Assembly (NCBI GenBank): GCA_035712985.1
Contig: DASTAE010000173.1
Location: 1 to 41,460 of the forward strand
Length of the DNA: 41,460 bases
Source: Actinospica sp035712985
GTDB taxonomy: Bacteria > Actinomycetota > Actinomycetes > Streptomycetales > Catenulisporaceae
Reading direction: 5' to 3'
Translations under genes and position numbers: made by a program
Part shown: positions 14,674-23,454 of the stretch, one piece after another
How positions within the stretch are numbered: position 1 is the stretch's first letter
Layout of the letters: every line of letters begins with the position of its first letter
The notes under the pieces: model-generated
Databases searched by the model: none
The model's input: the letters and a program-made list of their open reading frames with translations, nothing else
What the model was told of the DNA's origin: nothing

Positions 14674-16020
14674 GTGCGAACGACGAATGAGATGCTGCGC
14701 GGTCTGCTGATCGAGGCGCGCTGGACGGGGGACGCGTTGGCCCGGCGGGTCAACGCGCTGGCGACGGAGATCGGCCTGGCCACGAGCCTCGACCGGCGGT
14801 CGGTGAGCCACTGGCTCGCCGGCCGCCGCCCCCGTTCGCCGCTGCCTGAGCTCATCGCCGAGGCCTTCACCCGCCGCCTCGGACGCCCGGTCCCGGTGCA
14901 GGCCACGGGCCTGCTTCCGGATACCGAGCCGCTCGTCGCCGAGCCGCCGGACGATCCTCTCGACACCCTCGAATTCCTGTGCGGTCTCGCCGAATCCGGC
15001 CGGGAATCCGAATCCGGCGGCGTCTACCGCCTCGCCGATCTCGCGGCGCTGCGCGCGTGGCCCGGCGACGACCTGTACCGACCGCCTTTCCGCGAGCCGG
15101 ACGGCGCGCGCCTCGAGCCCGAGCATGTGGTCGCCGCGCACCAGATGGCCCAGGTCTTCATGGGCGCCGACAGCGTATTCGGGGGCGGATATGCTCGGGC
15201 GGCCTTGGCGCGATACCTGGCCTACGACATAGCACCACGCCTTCGTGCGCCCGCGCGCAGGGAAACACGCAGGAAGATGCTTTCCGTCGCGACAGAACTC
15301 GCATATATGTGCGGTTTCATGTGCTTCGACGACGAGCAGAACGCCATAGCTCAGAGCTATTACACCGTGGCCCTGAAACTCAGTATCGAGAACGAGGATC
15401 CGGTCGGCTACGCGGTCACCCTGCGAGCGATGTCGGTGCAGGCGCGCAGCCTCGGCCACATCCGGGAGGCGCTGTCCCTCGCCGAGGCCTCCGTCGCGAG
15501 CGTGGCCGGCAGCGAGGTCCCGAACCTGCAGCACGCCTCGCTCTACGGCCCGCTGGCCGTGGCCGCCGCCGCGCACGGGGACCGGGACGCGGCGCTCGCG
15601 GCCTTGACCCGCGCCGAGAAACTCGCCGCGGACGCCGTCGCGGCGGGTGCCGACGAGCTCGCGATCGGCCGCTACCGCGCCGCTTCGCACGCGTATCAGG
15701 AGGCTGCCGTGCGCTCCCTCCTCGGCGACCGGCCCGGCGCCATCCGGGTGCTCTCCGAATCCGTGCGCCACCGCGCCGCCGACGAGCGCCGCTCGCGCGC
15801 GATCACCTTGGCCAGCCTCGCCGAGCTCCACCTCGATCAGGGCCACCTCGACGAGTCGATCGCCGCCTGCCACGCGTTCATCGACGACTACCCGCCGCTT
15901 CGCTCCAGCCGGGCTCGCAGCGCTCTGCGTCACCTCACGGCACGGCTGCGGCCGCATGCCGCGAACCACAGCGCCCGCCAGCTGCTGGTCCGTGCCGCAG
16001 CCGTATCGCGACCTGGCTAG
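14674..16020 (+). CDS. XRE-like regulator with TPR-type C-terminal domain
   Basis: This 448-residue protein begins with a helix-turn-helix of the actinomycete XRE-like kind (MLRGLLIEARWTGDALARRVNAL, followed by DRRSVSHWLAGRRPRSPLPELIAEAFTRRLGRPV). From about residue 130 it is an all-helical repeat region (AQSYYTVALKLSIENEDPVGYAVTLRAMSVQARSLGHIREALSLAEASVASV and following), consistent with tetratricopeptide repeats. Such proteins are common pathway-level or developmental regulators in filamentous actinomycetes; their ligands are mostly unknown. It lies directly after the encapsulin-cyclase operon in the same direction and may regulate it, but no shared operator was seen. Codon usage is less biased around 15180-15400 than in neighbours. 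Confidence 0.75.
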   Translation: MRTTNEMLRGLLIEARWTGDALARRVNALATEIGLATSLDRRSVSHWLAGRRPRSPLPELIAEAFTRRLGRPVPVQATGLLPDTEPLVAEPPDDPLDTLEFLCGLAESGRESESGGVYRLADLAALRAWPGDDLYRPPFREPDGARLEPEHVVAAHQMAQVFMGADSVFGGGYARAALARYLAYDIAPRLRAPARRETRRKMLSVATELAYMCGFMCFDDEQNAIAQSYYTVALKLSIENEDPVGYAVTLRAMSVQARSLGHIREALSLAEASVASVAGSEVPNLQHASLYGPLAVAAAAHGDRDAALAALTRAEKLAADAVAAGADELAIGRYRAASHAYQEAAVRSLLGDRPGAIRVLSESVRHRAADERRSRAITLASLAELHLDQGHLDESIAACHAFIDDYPPLRSSRARSALRHLTARLRPHAANHSARQLLVRAAAVSRPG

Positions 16021-16042
16021 GAAGCGCTCCGCGACGACACGC

Positions 16043-16089
16043 CCACTACATGTCGGATGTGACTTCTCCTGGATCACTAGATATGGTGT
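16043..16089 (+). promoter_or_regulatory. Tandem NrdR boxes upstream of nrdA
   Basis: Box 2, TCACTAGATATGGTGT (16074-16089), matches the NrdR consensus ACACWATATATWGTGT at 13 of 16 positions by hand count. Box 1, CCACTACATGTCGGAT (16043-16058), matches at about 10 of 16. The 31-bp offset is about three helical turns, the spacing typical of paired NrdR boxes. They lie 33 bp before the nrdA GTG. The nrdR gene itself is not in the window. Confidence 0.75.
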
Positions 16090-16122
16090 CCCGCGTCGTT
16101 GGCGGCGCGGGAGGAGCGGGTT

Positions 16123-18462
16123 GTGACTATCACTCAGATCGACCTAGGTCATGAGGTCGGGTACTCGGTCGAGCAGGTCGAGCACGAGGTGGCGCAGTGT
16201 GCCGGGGGCCTGCCCGACGTGGACGCGGCGCGGGTCGCGCGCAAGACCGTGGGCGGCCTGCACGACGGCGCCACGGCCGCCGAGGCGGCGCGCCTGGCGG
16301 TGCAGAGCGCGGCCGAGCTGATCGGCGAGGAGCCCCAGTACTCGAAGCTCGCGGCCCGGCTGCTCTCCTGCGTGATCGCCGCCGAGGTGGCGGCCCACGG
16401 CGTGTCCACCTTCAGCCAGTCGATCGCCCTGGGCCACGCCGAGGGCCTGATCGGCGACGAGACCTTCGCGTTCGTCGCGGCCAACGCCGAGGCCTTCGAC
16501 GCGGCGATCGACCCGGACGGCGACCTGCGCTTCGAGTACTTCGGCCTGCGCACGGTCTACGACCGCTACCTCCTGCGCCACCCCTCGATCCGCGACGTGA
16601 TCGAGACCCCGCAGTACTTCATGCTGCGCGTGGCGGCGGGCCTGTCGCAGACCCCCGACGAGGCCGTCGCGTTCTACCGCCTGATGTCCTCCCTCGCCTA
16701 TCTGCCCAGCTCACCCACGCTGTTCAACTCCGGCACGCGGCACACTCAGATGTCCTCGTGCTACCTGGTGGACTCCCCGAAGGACGAGCTCGACTCGATC
16801 TACGACCGCTACCACCAGGTCGCCCGCCTCTCGAAGTTCGCCGGCGGCATCGGCATCGGCTTCTCCCGCGTCCGCTCCCGCGGCGCCCTGATCAGGTCGA
16901 CGAACGGCAAGTCGAACGGCATCGTCCCCTTCCTGCGCACGCTCGACGCCTCGGTCGCCGCCGTGAACCAGGGCGGCCGCCGCAAGGGCGCCGCGTGCGT
17001 GTACCTCGAGCCCTGGCACCCGGACATCGAGGAGTTCCTGCAGCTGCGCGACAACACCGGCGAAGACGCGCGCCGCACCCACAACCTCAACCTGGCCAAC
17101 TGGATCCCCGACGAGTTCATGCGCCGCGTCGAGGCGGACGCGATGTGGTCCCTGATCGACCCCGACCAGGTGCCCGAGCTGCCCGACCTGTGGGGCGAGG
17201 AGTTCGACAAGGCCTACCGGGCCGCTGAGGCCGAGGGCCGCTACGTCCGCCAGGTCTCCGCCCGCGAACTCTACGGCCGCATGATGAGGACCCTGGCCCA
17301 GACCGGCAACGGCTGGATGACCTTCAAGGACGCCTCCAACCGCCTGGCGAACCAGACCGCGAAGCCCGAGAATGTGGTCCACCTCTCCAACCTCTGCACC
17401 GAGATCATCGAGGTCTCCTCCGACGCGGAGACCGCCGTCTGCAACCTCGGCTCGGTCAACCTGGCCGCGCACCTGACCCCCTCGCGCGAGGACGTCGACT
17501 GGCGCAAACTCCAGGAGACCGTCCGCACCGCGGTCGTCTTCCTGGACCGGGTCATCGACATCAACTACTACCCGAGCGAGCAGACCGCCGCCTCCAACCC
17601 GCGCTGGCGCCCCGTCGGGCTGGGCGTCATGGGCCTTCAGGACGTCCTGTTCGCCCTGCGCCTGCCCTTCGACGAGCCCCGCGCCAAGGAGCTTTCCGCG
17701 CGCATCTCCGAGGAGATCTACCTCACCGCCCTGGAGACCTCCGCCACCCTGGCCGAGGCCCACGGCCCGCACCCCGCGTACGCCGACACCCGCGCCGCCG
17801 ACGGCAAGCTCCAGCCCGACCTGTGGGGCGTGGCCACGTCCCCGGACCTCGCCGACCGCTGGAGCGCCGTCCGCGCCCGCATCGCCGCGTCCGGTATCCG
17901 CAACTCCCTCCTGATCGCCATCGCGCCCACGGCCACCATCGCCTCGATCGCCGGCTGCTACGAGTGCATCGAGCCCCAGGTCTCCAACCTCTTCAAGCGC
18001 GAGACCCTCTCCGGCGAGTTCCTCCAGATCAACACCGCGCTGGTGAACGAGCTCAAGGAACTCGGCCTCTGGATCCCCGAGATCCGCGACGCCATCAAGC
18101 GCGCCGAGGGCTCGGTCCAGGACATCCCCGTCCTACCCGACGAGGTCAAGAGCCTCTACCGCACCGCCTGGGAACTTCCGCAGCGCGCGCTGATCGACAT
18201 GGCCGTGGCCCGCGGCCCCTTCATCGACCAGTCCCAGTCGCTGAACCTGTTCCTCGGCGCGCCCACGATCGGCAAGCTCTCCTCGATGTACATGTACGCG
18301 TGGAAGGCGGGCCTGAAGTCCACCTACTACCTGCGCTCGCGCCCCGCCACCCGCATCCAGCAGGCCACGGTCGGCGCCCAGGCCGGCGCCCCGAGCATCG
18401 AGCAGATCGACGCCGTCGCCTGCTCTCTCGAGAACCCCGAGTCCTGCGAAGCCTGCCAGTGA
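16123..18462 (+). CDS. nrdA: Ribonucleoside-diphosphate reductase alpha subunit (class Ia)
   Basis: This 779-residue catalytic subunit reduces ribonucleotides to deoxyribonucleotides with NrdB and thioredoxin. The active-site segments are SSCYLVDS, NLCTEI (Asn-x-Cys-x-Glu triad) and VCNLGSVNL. The radical-path Tyr pair is in STYYLRSRP, and the C-terminal shuttle cysteines are in ESCEACQ. The N-terminus lacks the KRDG hairpin of a full ATP-cone and keeps only the later helices (ARKTVGGLHDGATAAEAARLAV), as in Streptomyces NrdA. Overall activity control may therefore be altered. The GTG at 16123 follows GGAGGAG by 6 nt; the TTG at 16099 does not. The two NrdR boxes predict repression by NrdR. 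The 5' gap of about 100 bp leaves no room for the B12 riboswitch known upstream of the Streptomyces operon. Confidence 0.96.
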   Translation: MTITQIDLGHEVGYSVEQVEHEVAQCAGGLPDVDAARVARKTVGGLHDGATAAEAARLAVQSAAELIGEEPQYSKLAARLLSCVIAAEVAAHGVSTFSQSIALGHAEGLIGDETFAFVAANAEAFDAAIDPDGDLRFEYFGLRTVYDRYLLRHPSIRDVIETPQYFMLRVAAGLSQTPDEAVAFYRLMSSLAYLPSSPTLFNSGTRHTQMSSCYLVDSPKDELDSIYDRYHQVARLSKFAGGIGIGFSRVRSRGALIRSTNGKSNGIVPFLRTLDASVAAVNQGGRRKGAACVYLEPWHPDIEEFLQLRDNTGEDARRTHNLNLANWIPDEFMRRVEADAMWSLIDPDQVPELPDLWGEEFDKAYRAAEAEGRYVRQVSARELYGRMMRTLAQTGNGWMTFKDASNRLANQTAKPENVVHLSNLCTEIIEVSSDAETAVCNLGSVNLAAHLTPSREDVDWRKLQETVRTAVVFLDRVIDINYYPSEQTAASNPRWRPVGLGVMGLQDVLFALRLPFDEPRAKELSARISEEIYLTALETSATLAEAHGPHPAYADTRAADGKLQPDLWGVATSPDLADRWSAVRARIAASGIRNSLLIAIAPTATIASIAGCYECIEPQVSNLFKRETLSGEFLQINTALVNELKELGLWIPEIRDAIKRAEGSVQDIPVLPDEVKSLYRTAWELPQRALIDMAVARGPFIDQSQSLNLFLGAPTIGKLSSMYMYAWKAGLKSTYYLRSRPATRIQQATVGAQAGAPSIEQIDAVACSLENPESCEACQ

Positions 18463-18497
18463 TGAAGTCCCTACCCGATCAAAGGAAGACTCCGATC

Positions 18498-19493
18498 ATG
18501 CTGCTCGACCCGGGTATGGACCTGACCCTGCGCCCCATGCGCTACCCGCACTTCTTCGACCGCTTCAAGGACGCGATCAAGAACACGTGGACGGTGGAGG
18601 AGGTCGACCTGCACGCCGACCTCACCGACCTCGACAAGCTGACGCCCGCCGAGCGCCACCTCGTCTCCCGCCTCGTCGCGTTCTTCGCCACCGGCGACAC
18701 GATCGTGGCCAACAACCTGGTGCTGAACCTGTACCAGCACGTCAACAGCCCCGAGGGCCGCCTCTACCTGTCGCGGCAGCTGTTCGAGGAGGCCGTCCAC
18801 GTCCAGTTCTACCTGAACCTGCTGGACACCTACGTCCCCGACGACGAGGAGCGCGCGGCAGCGTTCGCGGCGGTCGAGAACATCCCCTCGATCCGCCGTA
18901 AGGCAGAGTTCTGCTTCCGCTGGATCGACTCCCTGCACGACCTCCGCGCCCTCAACACCAAGGAAGACCGCCGAGCCTTCCTGCTCAACCTGATCTGCTT
19001 CGCGACGTGCATCGAGGGCCTGTTCTTCTACGGCGCGTTCGCCTACGTCTACTTCCTGCGCTCCCGCGGCCTGCTCCACGGATTGGCGTCGGGCACCAAC
19101 TGGGTGTTCCGCGACGAGTCCATGCATATGGCCTTCGCCTTCGACGTCGTCGAGACCGTCCGCGCGGAGGAGCCTGACCTCTTCGACGACAAGATGGCCG
19201 CGCAGGTCAGGGAGATGCTCACCGAAGCAGTGGACTGTGAAACCCAGTTCGCCCAGGACCTGCTCGACCAGGGCGTCCCCGGGCTCCCCCTGGCCGACAT
19301 GCGCGGCTACCTCGAACACGTGGCCGACCGCCGCCTGGCTCAACTGGGCCTGGACCCCGTCTACGGCTCCGCCAACCCCCTGGCGTTCATGGAACTGCAG
19401 GACGTGCAGGAACTCTCGAACTTCTTCGAGCGGCGGGTGTCCGCCTACCAGGTGGCAGTCGAGGGAACCGTCGCGTTCGACGACGACTTCTGA
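18498..19493 (+). CDS. nrdB: Ribonucleoside-diphosphate reductase beta subunit (class Ia)
   Basis: This 331-residue radical-generating subunit has diiron ligands D67, E98 and H101 (FEEAVH) with the radical Tyr at 105, four residues after the His, and later the EGLFFYGAF and DESMHMAF ligand helices. The normal tyrosyl-radical set is therefore present. AAAGGAAG (18481-18488) lies 9 nt before the ATG at 18498. An in-frame ATG at 18462 overlaps the nrdA stop as TGATG and would add 12 residues; it lacks a ribosome site. The gene is in one operon with nrdA. No nrdS-like gene follows; the next gene encodes a TPR protein. Confidence 0.96.
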   Translation: MLLDPGMDLTLRPMRYPHFFDRFKDAIKNTWTVEEVDLHADLTDLDKLTPAERHLVSRLVAFFATGDTIVANNLVLNLYQHVNSPEGRLYLSRQLFEEAVHVQFYLNLLDTYVPDDEERAAAFAAVENIPSIRRKAEFCFRWIDSLHDLRALNTKEDRRAFLLNLICFATCIEGLFFYGAFAYVYFLRSRGLLHGLASGTNWVFRDESMHMAFAFDVVETVRAEEPDLFDDKMAAQVREMLTEAVDCETQFAQDLLDQGVPGLPLADMRGYLEHVADRRLAQLGLDPVYGSANPLAFMELQDVQELSNFFERRVSAYQVAVEGTVAFDDDF

Positions 19494-19567
19494 AACAGTT
19501 CTGAACCATCGACCGCCACCGTCGCCACGGTTCCCTACACTCGTCACCGTCCGAGAGAAAGGGAATC

Positions 19568-21514
19568 GTGGCGATGCACAACGACGCGTGCCGGACGCCG
19601 TCGGACGGCCAGGGCGAACCGCGGGTCGAGGCCGAGGGCGAGCTCGCGATCGCCCGGCTGAACCTCGACGGCGGGGACCCGGAGCACGCGGCCGTGCACG
19701 TGGCCCAGGCGCTGCACCACGATCCGTCGTTCGAGCAGTCCTACGCCATGATCGACGAGCTCGCCGGGTACGCCGCCGGGCTCGAGGAACTGGCCGCCTG
19801 GTTCACGATCGGCGAGCCCATGTACCTCGGCGGCGCCGTCGCCCTCGCGGTGCTGCGCGCCAAGGCCGGGCAGCACGGCATGGCGATCGAGATCATCGGC
19901 CGCGTCACGGCGATGCGCCCCGACCTGCCGTGGTGCGCGGCACCGTGGTTCGGCCCGCACCTCGCCGACCTGGTGACCGGCCGGGAGGCGGCCGTCGCCG
20001 TCAGCCACTTCGCCAGCGGTCTGCCCGACCCCGCGCCCGCCGAACTCGCCGAACTCCTGGCCCCCTGGCTCGAGTTCGCCCGCGCCGTCGCCGCGAGGCC
20101 GGAGACCACGGCCCAGGCCCTGGCGATCCTCTCCACCCTCGCCCGCCGAATAGGCGGCGTGGGCGAGGCCATCGCCTGGTGCACCCGCGCCGAGATGACG
20201 GACCGCCGGGGGCCGGCCGAGGGCGAGAACCGAGTAGGCGCCCTGATGCTCGGCTTCGCCTACCGCAGCGCAGGCCGTCCGCACGAGGCCCTGGAGGCCT
20301 GGGAACGCGCCCTGGCCCTCGACCCGAGCAACATCGACCTCTACATCGACATGGCCGAGACCTGCATGCAGCAGGACGACCACGCGCAGGCCGTCCAGTG
20401 GGCCGAGCGCGCGATGCGGCAGGACCCCGACCATGTGAAGCCCCGCGCCATACGCCTGGCAGCGCTCTACACCCAGTCCGACTACACCGACGGCAACGTC
20501 CTGGCTGCCCTCCAGCACCTCTCCCGCGAGAACCCGGAACACCCGTACCCGCGCCACCTGCTCAACCTGGCCCGGCAGAACCGCCCGTGGATCGGCTCCG
20601 TCCCGTGGCCCACCGAGGCGACCTCCAGCCTGCTGGCCCAGATGCTGGAAGGCCGGGTGCCGAGCCGGGCCCCCTTCGACGCCGCGATGCAGATGAGCAT
20701 CACCAGCCTCGAGGCTCCGAGCCCCAACGCCGTGGTCCGCGCCTACTTCCCCGGCCTGAGGGTAGACGCCGCCGAGATCCCCGCCCCCGACATCAGGCTC
20801 CCGATCAGCACCGCCTTCGGCCCGCCGATCTGGTCGTACCCCGGCGGCGGCACCGCCGAGGCGGCCACGGTCGCGATGCCGAGCGCGACCGCCGTAGCCG
20901 TACTCCGCGCCGTGGCCGGCCCCGGCAGCTGGAGCGACCCCATCACCGCCTTCGACGGCGCCGCCGAACTCGGCAAGCTCAGCGAGGCCGACCTGCTGGG
21001 CCTGGTGGCCCACATTCCCGCCCCCGACGACGAGGCCTGGGACCAGCGCTGGCATGCTGGCCCCGCCTACTGGGCCCGCATGGCCCAGGCCTGGGCCTGC
21101 CTGGGCATCCTGCACTTCCGCGCCGAGGAGCCCTGGCGCGCCTCACGTCGCAGGGCACTGCTCCTCACGCTGCTCCTGGGCAACGAGGACTGGAGCGTGG
21201 ACGCCGCCGCCTTCGCCCTCTACGTCAGCGCCCTGCTCCACGAGGACCAGCGCCCCGACACGGCCGCCGCCATCGGAGCCCGCTACCTGCACGCCACCCT
21301 GGCCTTCGGCCGCCGCCCCACGGAACTGCAGGAGCCGCTGGCCCACATCGTCCTGGCCTGCCCAGGGATGGACCCCCGCCTCATCGCCTACGCCCACGAA
21401 ATGCTCGCCCTGAAACGAGCCGCCGACCGAGGGGACGACGACGTACCCGCCAAGTCGCTGAACGACGCCGAAGTCCTGGCCTGGGCGGACCAACTACTGG
21501 CCCGCTGCCTCTAA
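19568..21514 (+). CDS. Large TPR-repeat protein
   Basis: This protein of 648 residues has no signal peptide and no membrane segment. Tetratricopeptide-like helices are clear at about 220-310 (RVGALMLGFAYRSAGRPHEALEAWERALALDPSNIDLYIDMAETCMQQDDHAQAVQWAERAMRQDPDHVKPRAIRLAALY). There is an N-terminal repeat pair and a long C-terminal region of unknown fold rich in Ala, Leu and Trp (PAYWARMAQAWACLGILHFRAEEPWRASRRRALLLTLLLGNEDW). The role is probably protein-protein scaffolding; no enzyme motif is seen. GAAAGGGA lies just before the GTG at 19568, and an ATG at 19574 is an alternative. It is co-oriented with nrdB after 74 bp but carries its own ribosome site. It is not a recognised member of the nrd operon. 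Confidence 0.65.
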   Translation: MAMHNDACRTPSDGQGEPRVEAEGELAIARLNLDGGDPEHAAVHVAQALHHDPSFEQSYAMIDELAGYAAGLEELAAWFTIGEPMYLGGAVALAVLRAKAGQHGMAIEIIGRVTAMRPDLPWCAAPWFGPHLADLVTGREAAVAVSHFASGLPDPAPAELAELLAPWLEFARAVAARPETTAQALAILSTLARRIGGVGEAIAWCTRAEMTDRRGPAEGENRVGALMLGFAYRSAGRPHEALEAWERALALDPSNIDLYIDMAETCMQQDDHAQAVQWAERAMRQDPDHVKPRAIRLAALYTQSDYTDGNVLAALQHLSRENPEHPYPRHLLNLARQNRPWIGSVPWPTEATSSLLAQMLEGRVPSRAPFDAAMQMSITSLEAPSPNAVVRAYFPGLRVDAAEIPAPDIRLPISTAFGPPIWSYPGGGTAEAATVAMPSATAVAVLRAVAGPGSWSDPITAFDGAAELGKLSEADLLGLVAHIPAPDDEAWDQRWHAGPAYWARMAQAWACLGILHFRAEEPWRASRRRALLLTLLLGNEDWSVDAAAFALYVSALLHEDQRPDTAAAIGARYLHATLAFGRRPTELQEPLAHIVLACPGMDPRLIAYAHEMLALKRAADRGDDDVPAKSLNDAEVLAWADQLLARCL

Positions 21515-21712
21515 AAGATCGCCGCTTCGCGACGGTGATGATGAACAGTCGCGTGGCCCGCGCTGGTCCGTGGCCGGCGTCGGTGGCGCGCGGGTGTCTT
21601 GGGTGCGGCCATGAAGATCGCCGCTTCGCGACAGTAGTAATAAGGCGATGCGTGGCTCGCGCTCGAATGAATCCAGCGTCGGCGGCCTGCGGTGACGTTG
21701 TGCAGGCCGCCC
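21515..21712. repeat. Two imperfect 99-bp direct repeats in the gap after the TPR gene
   Basis: Copy 1 starts at 21515 and copy 2 at 21614. Both begin with the identical 19-mer AAGATCGCCGCTTCGCGAC and keep GCGTGG and CGGCGTCGGTGGC/CAGCGTCGGCGGC blocks at matching places. They fill most of the 276-bp gap between two convergent genes. The rest of the gap (to 21790) holds CCTCGGCTTCGCCTCGG-like reiterations. No gene is supported here. Confidence 0.65.
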
Positions 21713-21790
21713 TCGTTGCTGCGCTCCTCGGGCGGCCCGGGGCCTCGGCTTCGCCTCGGCTTGAGGTCTCCGCTTCGCCTCGGCCCGGGG

Positions 21791-22669
21791 TCAGCGGTCG
21801 AAGTAGTGGGCTGCCATGTCGGTGAGCAGGTCGGGGTGGGTGGGCTGCCAGTCGAGGAGGGCGCGGGTGCCGGCGTCGGGCATCGTGACGTTCATCGTGA
21901 TGAAGGGGAAGCCCTGGAAGTGGGCGGCGGCGTCCTCGGCGGGGATGCTCACCGCCTCGATGCCCAGGTGCTGCGCGATGGATTCCGCGATGGTGCGGAC
22001 GGGGACCGCGGGCTCGGCGGCGGCTACCAGGTGGGCGCCGGCGGGGGCCTTGTCCACTGCCAGGGCGAACACTCGGGCCACGTCGAGGGTGTGGCCGGCG
22101 GCCCAGGTGTTGGCGCCGTCGGCTACGTAGCCTGACACGCCGGTCTCGCGGGCGATGCGGATCAGTTGCGGGACGAAGCCGTGCTGGTCGCGCTCGCTGT
22201 GGGTCACGTTGGGGACGGCCACCAGTACGGCGCGCACGCCGCGGTCGGCGTAGGCCTCGATCGTGCGCCAGACGGCCACGCGCGGGTTTGCGTTCATCGC
22301 GTCTTGCCGCTGCGGATCGTCGGACCGTGCGACGCCGACGGCGATGAAGGCCTTGCCGGTGTCTACGAGGGCGTCGCACATGGCGGTGACGGCGGCCACG
22401 TCGGCGGCCGCGGCCTCGGCGAACCTGCCCTGGGGGATGGCGGCGTGGTCGAAGGCGAGGTGGATGACGGCGTCGGCCTCGCGCGCCGCCTGCCGCAGGC
22501 TTTCGTGGTCGGTGAGGTCGCCGCGGTGGGGCTCGGCGCCGAGCGCCTCGATCGCCGCGGCCGAGGCCTCGGAGCGGGCCAGGCCCACGGGCTTGTGACC
22601 TGCCTTGATGAGTTCGGTGACCACCGCGGAGCCGATGTGGCCGCTGGCACCGGTGACGAAGACGCGCAT
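21791..22669 (-). CDS. NAD(P)-binding extended-SDR/NmrA-like oxidoreductase
   Basis: This 292-residue Rossmann protein has the N-terminal nucleotide motif TGASGHIGSAV (TGxxGxxG) and the strand HRGDLTDHESLRQAAREADAVIHLAF. The usual SDR Tyr-x-x-x-Lys is not obvious, which fits atypical SDRs acting as NAD(P)H-dependent reductases or sensors. GAGGAGAG lies 6 nt before the ATG. It is divergent from a TetR gene across an 87-bp gap with a nested inverted repeat, the usual arrangement of a repressor and its target. The substrate is unknown; a role in handling reactive carbonyls or quinones is only a guess from family habits. Confidence 0.85.
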   Translation of the reverse strand: MRVFVTGASGHIGSAVVTELIKAGHKPVGLARSEASAAAIEALGAEPHRGDLTDHESLRQAAREADAVIHLAFDHAAIPQGRFAEAAAADVAAVTAMCDALVDTGKAFIAVGVARSDDPQRQDAMNANPRVAVWRTIEAYADRGVRAVLVAVPNVTHSERDQHGFVPQLIRIARETGVSGYVADGANTWAAGHTLDVARVFALAVDKAPAGAHLVAAAEPAVPVRTIAESIAQHLGIEAVSIPAEDAAAHFQGFPFITMNVTMPDAGTRALLDWQPTHPDLLTDMAAHYFDR

Positions 22670-22686
22670 GGCTGCTCTCCTCGGAA

Positions 22687-22743
22687 GGTGATGTGACTTG
22701 GTAACATCACGCTAGCACGGTGACGTTACCAAGTCACGTCACC
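22687..22743. promoter_or_regulatory. Nested inverted-repeat operator between the SDR and TetR genes
   Basis: Two palindromic sites face each other: site 1 (22687-22710, GGTGATG...CATCAC) and site 2 (22719-22743, GGTGACG...CGTCACC). Across both, GTGACTTGGTAAC (22693-22705) is repeated inverted as GTTACCAAGTCAC (22725-22737). This gives a 45-bp symmetric element that covers most of the divergent promoter region. The likely binder is the TetR protein downstream. Confidence 0.85.
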
Positions 22744-22756
22744 TATCCTTGTTCCT

Positions 22757-23332
22757 ATGGCTCGATGGGAACCCAATGCGCGGGAGCGGCTGGTGCGCGC
22801 CGCGATCGACCTGTTCGCGGAGCAGGGATTCGACGCGACCACGGTCAACGAGATCGCCGAGCGCGCGGGCGGGCTCACGAAGACCACGTTCTTCCGGCAC
22901 TTCTCCGACAAGCGTGAGGTGCTTTACGCCGGGCAGGAGATGCACGCGGAGATCGTCTCCGACGCGATCGCCTCCGCGCCCGACACGGCCCGGCCGCTCG
23001 CGATGGTCGGCACGGCGATCGACGAGCTGTCCGCCGTGTTCACCGAGGACCGGCGCGAGATGGGGGCGAAGCTGCGCCGGGTCATCGCCGAGAGCGCTGA
23101 GCTGCGGGAACGTGCCGCGTACAAGCGCGCGTCGCTGGCCGAGGCGATGACGCAGGCGCTGCGCGAGCGCGGCGTGCCCGAGCTCGTCGCGGGCCTGGCC
23201 GCCGAGTTGGGGACCCGCGCGTTCTACGTCGCGTTCGAGCGGTGGGTCACGTCAGCCGATCGGCGTACGCTCGCCGACCAAGCGCGCGAGGCCTACGCGG
23301 AGCTGCGGGTCGCGGTATCCGAGCTCGAATAG
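22757..23332 (+). CDS. TetR-family repressor
   Basis: This 191-residue protein has a canonical TetR N-terminus (RERLVRAAIDLFAEQGFDATTVNEIAERAGGLTKTTFFRHFSDKREVLYAG). A helical ligand domain with a conserved-looking C-terminal dimer helix follows. It starts 14 nt after the second operator half. No strong ribosome site is visible (TATCCTTGTTCCT precedes the ATG), so low or leaderless expression is possible. It probably represses itself and the divergent SDR gene. The ligand is unknown and may be the SDR substrate. Confidence 0.92.
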   Translation: MARWEPNARERLVRAAIDLFAEQGFDATTVNEIAERAGGLTKTTFFRHFSDKREVLYAGQEMHAEIVSDAIASAPDTARPLAMVGTAIDELSAVFTEDRREMGAKLRRVIAESAELRERAAYKRASLAEAMTQALRERGVPELVAGLAAELGTRAFYVAFERWVTSADRRTLADQAREAYAELRVAVSELE

Positions 23333-23454
23333 CCGACGCGGGCGAGATCGCCGATTGAGACGGGTCGGCCGCATGTCGGGGCGGGACGGTATGGTCCGTG
23401 GCCGGGGATCACGGGCCACCAGCCGTGACCGGGACTCAGCGAGGAGTGATCGAC

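Noticed and set aside
13474..16077. Long minus-strand open frame of 867 codons across the cyclase and regulator
   Set aside because: It is antisense to two well-supported genes, has Arg/Gly/Val-rich low-complexity composition and no recognisable domain. Such frames are common opposite high-GC genes.
16021..16122. B12 riboswitch before nrdA
   Set aside because: The gap is only about 100 bp, with no B12-box-like conserved core; the NrdR boxes account for the sequence.
21515..21790. CRISPR array in the repeat-bearing gap
   Set aside because: There are only two long, imperfect copies with no regular spacers, and no cas genes nearby.
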